Source: Gnetum montanum
Taxonomy: Eukaryota > Streptophyta > Gnetopsida > Gnetales > Gnetaceae
Direction of reading: 5' to 3'
NCBI GenBank assembly: GCA_015680685.1
Contig: MNCI01010074.1
Coordinates: forward strand, 46,305 to 110,304
Length of the DNA: 64,000 nucleotides
A model generated the notes under the pieces. It was not told where the DNA came from and did not search any database. It worked only from the letters and a program-made list of their open reading frames with translations. Below, one piece after another: positions 11,725-22,790 of the stretch. The translations under genes were made by a program, and so were the position numbers. Position 1 is the first letter of the stretch. Each line of letters opens with the position of its first letter.

Positions 11725-12500
11725 CATGAAGCCAAAGAGATAGCCACAGAGGTGTTTGAACCCCAAGCTAAAGTAGATCATTATGGAGGAAATCAAACAA
11801 CTCCTCAAGCCAAGGTTCATTTATCACATTGCAAATAGTGAGTGGGTTAGTCCACTCATGATTGTGCCAAAGAAAGGTGGCAAGTGACAGGTCTACATAA
11901 ATTTTCGGCTACTGAATATGGTAAAATTTAAAGACCATTTTTTATTACCATTTGTTGATCAGGTGTTGGACACAATATCTAGGCATTGTTACTATAGTTT
12001 TCTAGATGGTTATAATGGCTATAACCAAATTCAAATTGTACCAGAGGACCAAGAAAAAATAACATTCACTAGTCCTTAGGGAACTTTTGCATATTACAAG
12101 ATGCCATTTGGTCTATGTAATGCTCCTGTTACATTCCAACGCTTGGTTCTAAGCATTTTTCAACAAAAAATTAGAAGTGGTGTGGAAGTCTTCATGGATG
12201 ACTTCTCCACTTATGGAGCTACATTTGAGCAAACCTTGGATCACCTTGAGTAAGTGCTAAAATGATGTGTTGAAACCAACTTGTAGCTCAATTGGAAAAA
12301 GAGTCACCTGGTGGTCTAGGAAGGCATTGTATTAGAGCATAGAATATCACAAGAAGGAATTGAGGTAGCCCCTAAGAAAATAAGGGTCATCCAAGGAATA
12401 ACCAACCAACTAGAAACTGTCAAAAATTTTTGATCATTCCTTGGACATACTGGCTACTACCAATGATTCATAGAGAATTTCTCTAAGATTGCAAAGCCAT
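11725..12500 (+). pseudogene. Reverse transcriptase of H (broken)
   Basis: Recognisable in order: SPLMIVPKKGGK, the LPFVDQVLD block, FLDGYNGYNQI, ITFTSP..GTFAYYKMPFGL with CNAP, and the catalytic loop EVFMDDFSTYG (FMDD at 12191-12202, catalytic Asp pair intact). These are the RT blocks of Ty3/gypsy elements, and FMDDF is typical of the plant Athila/Tat branch. At least six in-frame stops interrupt the domain. Together with RNase H and integrase this is the only polymerase in the window, so H-type elements are the natural source of enzymes for the deleted families. Confidence 0.92.
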
Positions 12501-12990
12501 TGGTGGAGTTGACAAAGAAATATGCTCCATTTGTTTAGACCATGGAATGTGAAAAAGCATTCCAACAGTTGAAAGAGAAACTTGTAGAAACTCCAATCCT
12601 ACAAGTACGTGACTGGTCTAGACCATTTCATGTCATGACGGATGCATCAAATTATGCCTTGACGGAGTCATCCATCAAATTACGTAGATGGATGACTAGA
12701 AATGTCCATACTACATCCACTATGCTAGTCGAAGCATTGTGGATGCACAATTGAATTACACCACTATAGAAAAAGAATTGATGGTAGTTGTGTTTGCTCT
12801 AGAGAAGTTTAGGCATTATGTGCTTGGATATAGGGTGTTTGTGCACACGGACCACAGTACCATCCACTTCTTGATGAACAAGCCAATGATGAGCCCCCAT
12901 GTCATACGGTGACTAGTGATCTTGTAGGACTTCGATCTTATGATGGTAGATCGAAATGGCACTGAGAATGTGGTCATTGATCACTTCTCT
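12501..12990 (+). pseudogene. RNase H domain of H (broken)
   Basis: Follows RT without a gap. The motif FHVMTDASNYA (12626-12658) contains the first catalytic Asp, and VHTDHSTIHF (about 12840-12870) is the conserved TDH block. Between them the usual YYASRTL and TTTEKELLAVVFA stretches are scrambled by a frameshift near 12750, where ITPL and EKELMVVVFALEKF are readable in the next frame. It would degrade the RNA strand of the RNA/DNA hybrid. Confidence 0.82.
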
Positions 12991-13179
12991 TGATTGCGAT
13001 GGAACAAAAAAGAGGAAGAAAATCCACTATTTGATATGTTTCTTGATGAATTCCTCTTTTTTGGGGCTATAATTGAATAATTTCCCAACAAGCCTTAATG
13101 GTATGATGGCATTCTCGCCTATCTTCTCACCCAAGAGATGTCACAAGGGTTAGACCATTGGAAGAAACAACAGTTTCTT

Positions 13180-14317
13180 CACTAGGTAAAACAATTTATG
13201 GAGATCAATGGACACTTCTACAAGGTGTGCACTGATGGCTTAGTTTGTTGATGTGTTTCTAATGTCAATAAATTACACATTCTCCAATACACTAATGAAG
13301 GTTCTTATGGAGGACATTATGTTGGGAGATACACGAGCATTAAAATCCTGATGGTAGGATACTATTGGCCAACAATCTTCAGGGATGCTCACCATTGCAT
13401 CCATTCTTGTGAATGATTCCAATGAGATGGTGGAATGACTACTCGAATGGAGGGACCTCAATAATGGATTCGACCACTAGAACCTTTCGACATCTAGGGC
13501 ATTGATTTCATGGGTCCCATCATGTCCATGTCAAATGGAAAGGCATACATCATAGCGTTGTTGACTATTGTATGAAAGGGGCTGAAGTAGCAACCATCAT
13601 CAATTGTACATCTTCTACTACTGCTTGGTTTATACAACAAAATGTTGTAAATAGGTTGGTGTGCCACATGCATTAATTTCTGATAATGGAACTCACTTTA
13701 CAAGCACTACTTTTTGGAAACTCATGCAACGCTTGGGGGTTGAATATAAACTCATAACATCCTACCATCCCCAAGCCAATGGTCAAGCTGAGGTTACCAA
13801 TAGGAAAATCACAAGGATTTTAATAAGAACTAGAAAATATAGGAAAGATTAGAGTACAAAACTTAATGATGCCCTTTGGGCCTCCTGCTCAACATGGAAA
13901 CTTCCTATAGGCTATTCTCCCTATGAGCTTGTGTATGGAAAATTACCAACACTTCATATTCAATCCGAGCTCCATCCACTTTCAATAGCCTATGACCTTG
14001 ACCTTAACTTGAGTCTAGCATAAAAAGAAAGATTAATGAATCTCAACCTGCTAGACAAAAATCGATTGGTGGCCTTATCATTTAACAAGTTGCACAAGGC
14101 CTACAATAAAAAGTGCCATGATCTTAAAACCAGAAAATTCAAATTTCAACCAGGAGATAAGGTTCTCTATTGGAACCCCACACATGTACCTCAACAAATT
14201 AAGTTCCAAATGTTGTGGGAAGGACTTTACATCATTTATGAAACTTTTTCTTCTGGGGCCACGATGATCTACAAACTTGAGAGCCTAGACAATAAACAAC
14301 TGGTCAACATCCAATAA
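13180..14317 (+). pseudogene. Integrase of H (broken)
   Basis: The zinc-binding part is at about 13290-13420 (GGHYVGRYT, YYWPTIFRDA, C-I-H-S-C). The catalytic core follows: GIDFMGP (first Asp, near 13500), then LISDNGTHFTS (second Asp) and HPQANGQAEVTNR (Glu) in the open piece 13661-13852. The C-terminal part 14036-14317 holds FQPGDKVLYWNP and ends shortly before the internal polypurine tract. Spacing from DNGTHF to GQAE fits DD35E. A frameshift at about 13650 and several stops inactivate it. Confidence 0.9.
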
Positions 14318-14410
14318 ATTAAACCTTTCCGTGAGCATAAGCTAGCTAATACAAAAAATGCCTTATTAGGTGGACAACCACGCTCCATATTTCAAATCTC
14401 CTCTTTTCAA

Positions 14411-14432
14411 CTTAGTTGTGGGGGAGATGGCC
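14411..14432 (+). promoter_or_regulatory. Internal polypurine tract of H
   Basis: AGTTGTGGGGGAGATGGCC lies about 95 bp after the integrase stop and about 1.9 kb (element length) upstream of the true polypurine tract. The same motif, reading CATGGGGGAGATGGCCAC in N1, N2 and K, occupies the same place in every element here. It resembles a second plus-strand primer or a packaging signal. The function is inference. Confidence 0.75.
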
Positions 14433-15912
14433 ACCCATGCTAATAATATAAGTAGCTCCTCAATTTTTCAACTTTTTGTTTTACACATTCTTTATTTTCC
14501 ATCTTATTTTCATGTTATTAATCTTTTCTAATTTTTGTTTGACACCATCATTAGTACATTTGCTATTTCTTGAAAATTTTACACTTTTTTTATATTTTAT
14601 TTTATTTTATTTTATTTTTGTATGATTTTCTAGCTTTTTGTTAATAAGTGCTAGGTACAATGGTAATGCGTTATTTGATGGTGGTATGTACTATTTTGTT
14701 ATTTGATTGTTGGTATCTATATTTTGACTTTAAATTTCGTTACAGATGATTAGGACATGGTTCTTTTTTATGCAACAGGTAGTAAGCCCACAACATCCAC
14801 CCATCCACAAACTCTATGGTTTTCCTTGTTCTAGAAACATGCAATTCTTTTTTCATTAATGAAATTTTAACAAATTTATGACTTGGTAGTTTTTAGAGTT
14901 GGAAAGGATTCAAAGGTTTGAAGAGGGTGTGACTTCAAGGGGATTCGGTATTCTTTGTGCCTTTTTGTTTGCCAGGATGCATGTGTGTTTTCATAAATTT
15001 CTTATCATTCCATGTTGACCAATAAAAGGAAGTTGAATAAGTCTTTGTATGGTGTGGTTCTCATAAAAAAATGATGGGAATTCAAAGCACACCCCTTAGA
15101 CAAAATAAATGGGCTACAAGCACTAGTTATGGGACTAGAAAGACATGTCACCCATGCCTAAAGGTCCCCTCTAACTAAGGTTGTTCCTCACTTTCTACTT
15201 CTCTTTTCTTCTCTAATAAGGTACAGTAGTTGTTCTGTGGGAGCACTCTTGTGTCTTAGGGGGATGTACTGGTCTTAGAATGATGATGCGAAGTCACTAA
15301 ATGTGGTTGGTTTTGGTATGGACTAATGATGGATCTTATCAAGTCATGTAACCATAAAATCCAGGCTTCATGTGACCTTAATCAGGAACTCCATTCCATT
15401 CTCTCTCATCCATCTATGCTTTTCATGTCTCACCTCACTACCAATTTCATATTCTTGTTTAATGTGTTGGAATTCTTAGGTAGTTTCTTTTGAGTTTTTG
15501 TACTTAACTGTCCATAACCATTAATCATCTACGGTGCCCACAAAATCTTTGGTTTGAAATTATGCAAGGGCTTAAAAGGCCTGTGCCTAGTTTGGGGAGG
15601 ATCCACTTGCATATCTTTTGGTTGGGTTAGTTAAGTTCTTTACCCTTAGACACTCTTACAATCAAATCCTCTTGTTTACCTCATCAATGACATTAAATTG
15701 TGCACATCTTCACAACATTTTTCAATTAACTTTCCTTTTTATTGTTGTGAATTCTTACATCCTCTTCAAATATTTTCTTATGTTGAACTTTTTCAAATTT
15801 AATAGACCACTTATCTATTTTACACTATTTGTCAACCTTCTTGCTAACACTACTAAAGGAATCAATCTACCATAATCACAACCTAGCTGAATGTAACTAT
15901 TGATGAGACAAG

Positions 15913-15972
15913 ATATTCAACAACTACATATTACATGTTGCATACTAATTCATGATTTTGTTGTGATTGTAG
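15913..15972 (+). other. Intron-like module, 60 nt, H copy
   Basis: Begins AAG|ATATTCAAC, where other copies have AAG|GTAT, so the donor G appears mutated. A branch-like ACTAATTC box lies about 30 nt before the end, followed by TTTTGTTGTGATTGTAG. The ATG that abuts the acceptor in other copies reads TGG here. Same length and place as in the other elements. Confidence 0.6.
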
Positions 15973-16233
15973 TGGAAAGCATGCATTGGAAGTGGGACTA
16001 GCTTCACTAAGGATGATGCAGCAGCACCTAAGAGGATTGTTCATGATCATTGGATCTTCTTCCTTACTCTTTAGCCACTAAGAGGTGTTAGATGTCAGTT
16101 CTGCCTAGGCTGTTCATGGACACCCAATTTTGTAAAAGATTGTAAGTTCGTATACTTGAGCACTTAGAGTCTGTTTATTCCATTTGAGGTAGTTTATATG
16201 TTAGTCAATAATCCTATACCTTCCCAATATTTT

Positions 16234-16238
16234 GTAAG
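16234..16238. repeat. Target site duplication of N1 (GTAAG)
   Basis: GTAAG at 16234-16238 is repeated at 30493-30497, immediately outside the LTR ends of N1. Joining 16238 to 30498 restores a TTTTGTAAGGAAC context that A2 has intact near 50485-50496 and A1 in reverse, confirming the insertion point. Confidence 0.93.
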
Positions 16239-17030
16239 TGATGAGTGGCGAGGTACCCCTACACTCAACCATATGAATACAAGTGTAACACGCGCGTTCC
16301 AATCGAAATCTACAGACTAAGTGCCTACACGCCTCATGGAACACTTAAGGTTAATTATTTGTTGTCTTCCCAAACTTACTTGTATTTGTCATGGTGTATG
16401 GTTAAGTAAGTATGAGGTATATGATTTTTATAGCTTTTTCTTTTTTATCTCCTATGCTGAGAGGTGAAGGGTTGGAGAGACTAATTACTAACTCTAACTA
16501 ACTAACTAAGTCTGAATTAACCTAGTGTTAGCATCTGTTCCCACATACCGTTCACACCCTGAACCGATGCAACCTTGGTTACCAAACGCTAATCGTTGTT
16601 GGGATCACCAAGTGTAACGCACATGCTCAAAGCGATCGTACTGAGGCACTTAACTAGGAGAGAAGGGTTGAGAGAGATTTAACAACTAATAAATTATTTA
16701 AATGACAAATAATAAATAACAGTAAATAAAATCCTATTTAGCCTATTCCATGCATTGCAAGGTTTATCCAAGAAGTTCGTCTTTATTGCCATACACAAAC
16801 ATGTGTTCAGGTACAATATTTGCTCGAATAAAGATCCGTTCACTTTGGAGCTCCTACTGTGGGCACATGGAAAATATTCTATCTTTGGAGGGATCAAACT
16901 GCCAGAGCTTCGCTACGGTCTAATCCTAGGATGAGAAACAAGGGAGAGCCGCCTCTTATTTATAGATATGATGACGCACCGCGATATTGTGTACACGATA
17001 TCGTGGCCCATGCGATATTGCGTCCCATCA
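16239..17030 (-). mobile_element. 3' LTR of N1
   Basis: 792 bp, plus-strand ends TGATGAGTGGCG and CGTCCCATCA. Sense TATAAATA is at 16958-16965. The 55 bp upstream of it in sense orientation carry GCGATATT/CGATATCG words. Differences from the other LTR of N1 are largely C/T and G/A changes at CpG sites, as expected for methylated DNA. Confidence 0.92.
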
Positions 17031-17239
17031 TACCCCCATGACTAAATGAAAATTTATCCTTGAGTTCCTTACAAAATATTGGGAAGGTATGGGATTATTG
17101 AATGAATTGAACTAATGGGATGACATGTGAACGGATCATCATTACAAGACAACAAAACCGGTGTTCATGAAAACAAGAGTGAACACCTTATTACATTGAC
17201 ATCAGGCCTTATTTGGCAGCTTGAGAGAGACAGAGAGAA

Positions 17240-17572
17240 AGAAGTTTTGCTGCTACCAATGCCAAGATTTCTCCTTTCGTTGTCCATCTGTAAGCACATC
17301 ATTCAATCTTGCTCCTTGCATAATTGCTTCAGCACTGCTCGATTCCAAGTGTTCTCTCTAGATCCAATCCGTTATTGCAGGATTGCCATCTACACACACA
17401 ACACAGTTTTTATATTAGCAAGGGTAAATGAATCATAATGCAGTTGATACCTTGCTCCGATGAAAGGTCCATTGGCTGAGTTGTGGTATGGATGATATGG
17501 GTATGGAGATATAATATTGATGACTACCGAAGGTGTAGGGGTTAGGAGAAAATCGAAAAAATTGGGCCCCAT
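17240..17572 (-). pseudogene. ORF3 remnant of N1, two exon-like parts
   Basis: The upstream part (17572-17451) reads open through PYHNSANGP and ends at AAG before the 61-nt intron-like module. The downstream part (17389 to about 17240) continues, in the frame set by splicing, with WQS..NNGLDLE and SNYARSK, which N2 and K conserve. Both parts contain stops or shifts in at least one copy. No signal peptide or membrane helix is evident. I infer a small third gene expressed from a spliced RNA; the protein family is unknown to me. Confidence 0.4.
17390..17450 (-). other. Intron-like module, 61 nt, N1 copy
   Basis: Sense strand: GCAAG|GTATCAACTG donor, TTGCTAATATA branch-like box about 29 nt from the end, acceptor TGTGTGTAG abutting ATG (17389-17387). 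Both splice dinucleotides are intact in this copy. Confidence 0.65.
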
Positions 17573-18647
17573 ACCCCATGACTAATCGCGACCTCCAGTA
17601 GCGATAGAATGGAGAAAGAAAAAGAACAAGAAAGAGGGAGAAAAAGAGATAAATATAATGTCGATGAAATGGATGTCAAGATGGAAATGGACAAAATAAA
17701 ATTAATTGCAAAAATGTTAGGGAAAGGAATTTAATTGGTGCACCAAATAGGAATGTCAGTGGGTGCTCCGCAAAGTAGGCTCATGCCCTTAATGCCTTGA
17801 CAAGCCCACATTCAAAGAGTCCGTAGGCTCTGGGAATGTCATTTGGAACAAGAGTTAAAGTCTTAACCACAAGAATTTACCAAAAAGAAAACAATGTATC
17901 CACCAAAATATACACTAATGATACAACTGGAAATGAGGTGAATAATGGAGAGAAGGGTGGAGAGAAGAGAATGGAATGGAATCCCGAGAACAAGGTGGTG
18001 TACAACCCCTTGTGTGTTTCATGATTAATGTGACTTAGCAAATCTCATTCCAACTCCAACGTCAAACAAACCACATCTAGTGACTTCGCATCAATGCATT
18101 TGGCCAATCCATCCTCTTGAAGTGACAAGAATGCCTTCACCCAAGAGCCACCACCATTCTGATGAAACAAGGAGGAGAGAATGGGAAGCGAGAAGGGACT
18201 TAGTTAGAGGGAACCTTTTATTTTAGTTCCATAACTAGTGGTTGTAGCTCAAATAATTATTTCATCTAAGGGATGTGCTTTGAATTCTCACTTTCTCTTT
18301 TTCTTTTCATTTTTTTTTGTTTTTTTTTGTTTTATGTGTTTATGCGTGAGAACCACACCATGCAAAGACTTTGTTATTTTTATTTGCTTAGCTTTCCAAT
18401 GATTGGGTGACGTCGAAACAGTAAGAAAACTTAAGAAGAAAACATCCAAGAACCCAAGAGAATTGCCAACACAAATGCATCAAGTTCCCTTGAAGTCACA
18501 CCCTTTTCAATCCTTGAGTCCTTCCTTAGTTTGAGAAGTGCCCAGTCACCAATTCGTTAATAGGTCTTATTAGAAAGGGACTGTACATTCCAAGCCAAGA
18601 GAGACCATAGAACTTGTGGATGGATGGATGAAGTGGAATCATTGCCT

Positions 18648-18720
18648 NNNNNNNNNNNNAAAACAAAAACGTGCAAAACAAAAATGTGTAAAACAAAAAT
18701 GTGTAAAACAGAAACTTAAA
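18648..18720 (-). repeat. Gap and ACAAAAA-type minisatellite after the internal polypurine tract of N1
   Basis: Twelve Ns (18648-18659) are followed by about three copies of a unit like GTGTAAAACAAAAAT. The gap probably hides more copies, since N2 has a longer array at the same place. In sense RNA the array is U-rich. Confidence 0.75.
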
Positions 18721-18750
18721 AGAATTGAGGGCCTCCAATGATCAGCATAG

Positions 18751-18770
18751 GTGGCCAACTCCCCCATGAC
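18751..18770 (-). promoter_or_regulatory. Internal polypurine tract of N1
   Basis: Sense GTCATGGGGGAGTTGGCCAC, about 1.7 kb upstream of the 3' polypurine tract (17031-17043). It differs by one base from the K copy. Confidence 0.75.
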
Positions 18771-19209
18771 TGAATGGAAAGGGAGAGATCCGAAATAATG
18801 AGCACCTATTTTAATTTCTTATAAGTGTCCAACTTCTCTCAACTGATGTTCTTAGATTAAGGGTTGGAAGTCGGCGATGCTCATACTCCAATGTGTCTAT
18901 GCCTTCGTTGTTAGCATGAGTTGTTCCCCTAGTTTGTTCCATGCATGTTGGTCGGTTGCTCTTTCGTTTAGCTATCAACCACGATGTGTCTACTACTTAT
19001 GTGGTTGCTACATACAGGCACCTTTGTATTTGTGTTTCTAGGGCACACCTATTGCATGGAAGAGATGCGGAGCATTCCTCCATGTCATCACTCGATGAAT
19101 CACTGTATGTGATGCATGGAACTTTCTTCTTCTCGATCTTTCCATAAATATTTACCTTAGATATCTCCAAGGAAAGATCGTGGATCCCTAGGTACAAATC
19201 TATTATACT

Positions 19210-19656
19210 TTACCATGGCCTTCCCATTATAATTGGGAAGTCCCCTTTGTTGTTGTTAACTTCTATCACCAGGAAATAAATTGGGTATGACCAACCACAC
19301 ATAGTGGTAACTATGTCCTCCACCAATCCCAAGGGAATGGTGATGGACTGGTCAGCCAGCTCTAGTTGAATATTGCTCTTCTTAAGTTGGAGTAGGTTCC
19401 AGGCTTGATACATTTCTCGTGAAATTAAGTTGACTCTGGAACCTGAGTCAAGAAGAGCCTTATGTGGTTCATTCCTGGTGATTTGGAGGTAGATCAAGGG
19501 ACTTCCAGGGTTAGATAGTTTCCTAGGAAGGTGGCCTACCTTGATCCAATTAGTTACGGTATGTATTAACATAACCATATGTGTGCAACTCTGTTGTTGG
19601 ACGGAAGGGTGCTTTGAAGCCTTATGTGTTGGAGGAGCGTACCTAGACTCAACCAC
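19210..19656 (-). pseudogene. Protease region of N1, DSG triad intact
   Basis: An open stretch of 149 codons. It has ALLDSGSRVNLIS (retropepsin catalytic motif intact), then LGLVEDIVTTMCGWSYP and GDFPIIMGRPW. The frame then breaks and continues to a tail containing VPCITYSDSS and RC.L..ATT. Unlike H, this deleted element keeps the catalytic Asp. Upstream it is fused to the proline-rich end of gag. It may be functional only as a Gag-processing enzyme, or the motif may have survived by chance. Confidence 0.8.
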
Positions 19657-22093
19657 TTGTTGTTGTGAGAGCTTGTCTGGGCTTTTGGTTTTGAAGAAAG
19701 GTCTTCTCTTTTTTCATTGTCAGAACTAATAGTGGGTTGAATGTTTACGACTCTCGTAGCATTTTGTGGCTGTGGTTGAGTGGGGAGTTCCCCTTGCATT
19801 GTTGGAGTAGGAGATGTTATGGGAACTACCGGAGGAAGAGGTGCGGATGGATTAGGAGGATGGTATTGGTATGGAGCATCTCTCGGAGGGGAAGGACTCC
19901 TTCTAAAGTACTCCCAAACTTGGTAGTGATGTTGGGGAGTTGTGTGACCCATAAAGTCACTTGGAGAAATCGGCTACTGCATGTAGTATCCATAAGGATC
20001 GGGTTACCGGTTAGGGTATTGATGTTTCGGCGGTGGCATCCCCCATGACTATGGGTATTGCTACTGCTGATGTTGCCCGATGGGTTGTGATGGAGTTCCA
20101 CTTGGATAGTACATCAATGGTTGGTGGAACTATCTTGGGTTACCTTGGGGGTAAGGTAACCTTTGGGGTGTCTATCGTCTGTTGAGTCTCGGGTTGAGTG
20201 CATACACCCTAGACTCTTGTAGATGTGAGATGATTGGACAACATCCCTTGGGATGGTCATATTAGCAGATCTCACATCCATCGTCATCGTCTGTGTCTGA
20301 GTCCACAACCTCATCAGAGATAGTTATTTTTCCCTTACCCTTGTCACATGCAGGGCCTGAATCTCTCTGCTTTATCTTGTTCTTATCACTACTTTGTTCC
20401 TTCTTAGACTCCTCTATAATCTTTAGGAAAGTTTCAATTTTATTGTCTAAGGAGCTCCATACTTCATCTACCTTAGCCGATACTTCTATTGTTAGCTTTT
20501 GAAGTGGCAAGGTTTTTCTATTCACCAACTCTTCGAGTGATGACTCATCCTCTCCATCGCAAAATCTCACTCCCTTCTTCTGAAGAGAGGGATCACGGTT
20601 ATATTCTTCCACACTTTCCCTTTTTCATAGCTCCCCTTCTTCTTTGGCTACTTGTTCCAACAAGCGACGAATTTCATGGGATCTAAGTTCTGATAGTCTC
20701 CCTTGGGCATAAGTCCCAAGGGTTCTCCTAGTTTCATACCTTAGCCCATCTACGATGTGGTGAAGTTGATCTCGCTGTGCATAACCATGGCCCGGGCAAC
20801 GATGTAACAATGTGTAGTAGCTGCCCATGGCAGCATCCAAGGGTTCATGAGTACCTTGCTTCCATCATTAGATCTGCTTACGCAAATTAGACACTCTGGA
20901 GTATGTTTGATATTTATCGTTGAAGAGTTCTAACATCATACTCCACCTCCTAATGGTTTACAGTTCTAAGGATTGGTACCAACTCTTTGCTTCATTTTTG
21001 AGTTTCCTGGGAAACAACTTTAGTTTTTGCCACTTATTCTCTATGTTTTGCAAGGTGCAGGCATCATGAAATATGTGTAAATGATTTTGTGGATTCGCAT
21101 TGTATCCCCCTTCAAAGCGTGGGATGTTGTTCATGTCTAAGTGCTTGATCTGACCATCTCTTTGATGCCTTGTCGGTATTCTAACCACCTCCATGATGTC
21201 TAGCATGCTTCGGGTGGCAAGTAGGGATTTATCATGATAATCTCTTTCATGATGTCTATGATGTCTACATTGTTCCCTACTTTCCCTTCGTTCATGCCCT
21301 TGTCCTCTCTCTCGACTTCTTCGTCAAGGTCTCTTATTTTGTCTACCTCTATCCTCACCGTTATGCTCTCTATGACTACAACCAGAGGTGGAAGGAGAGG
21401 GTGAATGATGTGGAGAAGGGGAAGAAGAAGGAGAACCATCGCCATGATGATGTTTCCTACCTTCTCTTTTGTGGCTTCGGCCTTGATTGTGATGACGATA
21501 TGAGTGCTCATCCTTGCCATGTGTTTTCATTCCCTCGATGAATAGTTGGCATTCACGGGGATCAAAACCAGAGTTGTGTATCATGGATCATAGGTTCTGA
21601 CACCCCACCTCCTCACTATCGTCAGGAGGGGGAACATCATTCGATAGAAAACCTGTTATAAGTGGTTCACCATCTCTGATTTCACTTAGGACATGCGGGA
21701 CCCCTTTTCCCTTCAACAGTGTATGGTGGCTCTCCTGCCTTGAGTCCCTTATATGTTGTGCGGATGTGGGATGGTAATCCCTTATGTCAAAGTCACCTAT
21801 AACGTATTCAACATAGAACTGTGTCATGCTAATCTATGCAAGAGCACGAAGGAGCATGTTTGTGACTGACCAATCTGGAGGTAACACTATGTTACCTTGC
21901 AAGTCTCTCCATCACAGTTGTTCATCTTGATGAAGGATAAAGGTAAAATCTGGTATGTACTCATTAGGATGAGTATATACTACTCAATGTTGTTGAGGAA
22001 CCGGCTGATTTTGATTATGTGTTTTACATTGCTGACTGTTTCTTGTATATCCCTAGGTGGTGTAATGCTCTTGTGAGAAGAAGAAGAAGACAT
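19657..22093 (-). pseudogene. gag of N1 (broken)
   Basis: Starts at the ATG 22093-22091 (MSSSSSHKSI). N-terminal DYHPTSAQHIRDSRQESHH is at about 21770-21710. A charged low-complexity stretch (21584-21200) follows. The gag domain runs 21206-20625: HLDMNNIPRFEGGYN, NIENKWQKLKLFPR, SYYTLLHRCPGHGYAQRDQL and LGTYAQGRLSELRSHE. A coiled-coil-like stretch lies at 20612-20300, then the CEIC..DHPKGCC knuckle near 20280-20240, then a proline-rich tail. A handful of stops and frameshifts separate otherwise well preserved blocks, making it less decayed than H. Confidence 0.88.
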
Positions 22094-22215
22094 TGTGTCT
22101 TACTGGTGTGCTATTTAACCATTATATAATTTTTTGTTTAATTAACCCTAGGGTTCGTTTAAGCTCCCAACGATGTGAGTGATCTCCTATGTTCTACTTA
22201 GCGCACAAACACTTA

Positions 22216-22235
22216 GTCCCCGACAATGGCGCTAA
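22216..22235 (-). promoter_or_regulatory. Primer-binding site of N1
   Basis: Plus-strand GTCCCCGACAATGGCGCTAA; the sense reading is close to the complement of the plant tRNA-Asp 3' end. It abuts the LTR end at 22236. Confidence 0.85.
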
Positions 22236-22790
22236 TGATGAGTGGCGAGGTACCCCTACACTCAACCATATGAATACAAGCGTAACACATGCGATCTAGT
22301 CGAACTCCACAGACTAAGTGCCTACATGCCTCATGGAACACTTAAGGTTAATTATTCGTTGTCTTCCTAGACTTACTTGTATTTGTCATGGTGTATGGTT
22401 AAGTAAGTACGAGGTATATGATTTTTATAGCTTTTTTTGTTTTATCTCCTATGCTGAGAGGTGAAGGGTTGAAGAGACTAATTACTAACTCTAACTAATT
22501 AACTAAGTCTAAATTAACCTAGCGTCAGCATCCGTTCCCACTTATTGGTCACACCCTGAACCGATGCAACCTTGGTTACCAAACGCTAATTGTTGTTGGG
22601 ATCACCAAGTGTAACGCACGTGCTCGAAGCAGTCGTACTAAGGCACTTAACTAGGAGAGAAGGATTGAGAGAGATTTAACAACTAATAAAGCATTTAAAT
22701 GACAAATAATAAATAACAGTAAATAAAATCCTATTTAGCCTATTCCATGCACTACAAGGTTTATCCAAGAAGTTCGTCTTTATTGCCATA
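22236..22790 (-). mobile_element. 5' LTR of N1, larger fragment
   Basis: The LTR is cut at 22790 by N2 and resumes at 30270-30492, giving 778 bp in all against 792 bp for its partner. The CCATA at 22786-22790 is the N2 target copy. Confidence 0.92.
22786..22790. repeat. Target site duplication of N2 (CCATA)
   Basis: CCATA at 22786-22790 and 30265-30269 bracket N2. Rejoining across N2 restores the ATTGCCATACACAAACATGTG sequence present intact in the other LTR of N1 near 16785-16803. Confidence 0.93.

Larger units (their letters stand above)
14433..16238 (+). other. Post-pol region of H, mostly non-coding
   Basis: No long frame. Blocks here are conserved in reverse complement in N1, N2 and K: the GAGGGTGTGACTTCAAGGGG block at about 14925-14943, GTATGGTGTGGTTCTCAT at about 15046-15064, and AATTCAAAGCACACCCCTTA near 15078-15097. 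A run of TTTTA repeats lies at 14592-14622. The intron-like module is at 15913-15972. The last five bases GTAAG (16234-16238) are the N1 target site. Confidence 0.75.

Noticed and set aside
19737-20048. 103-codon plus-strand frame, repeated at 26746-27057
   Set aside because: Antisense of the proline-rich Gag tail of N1 and N2; it recurs only because the elements are homologous.
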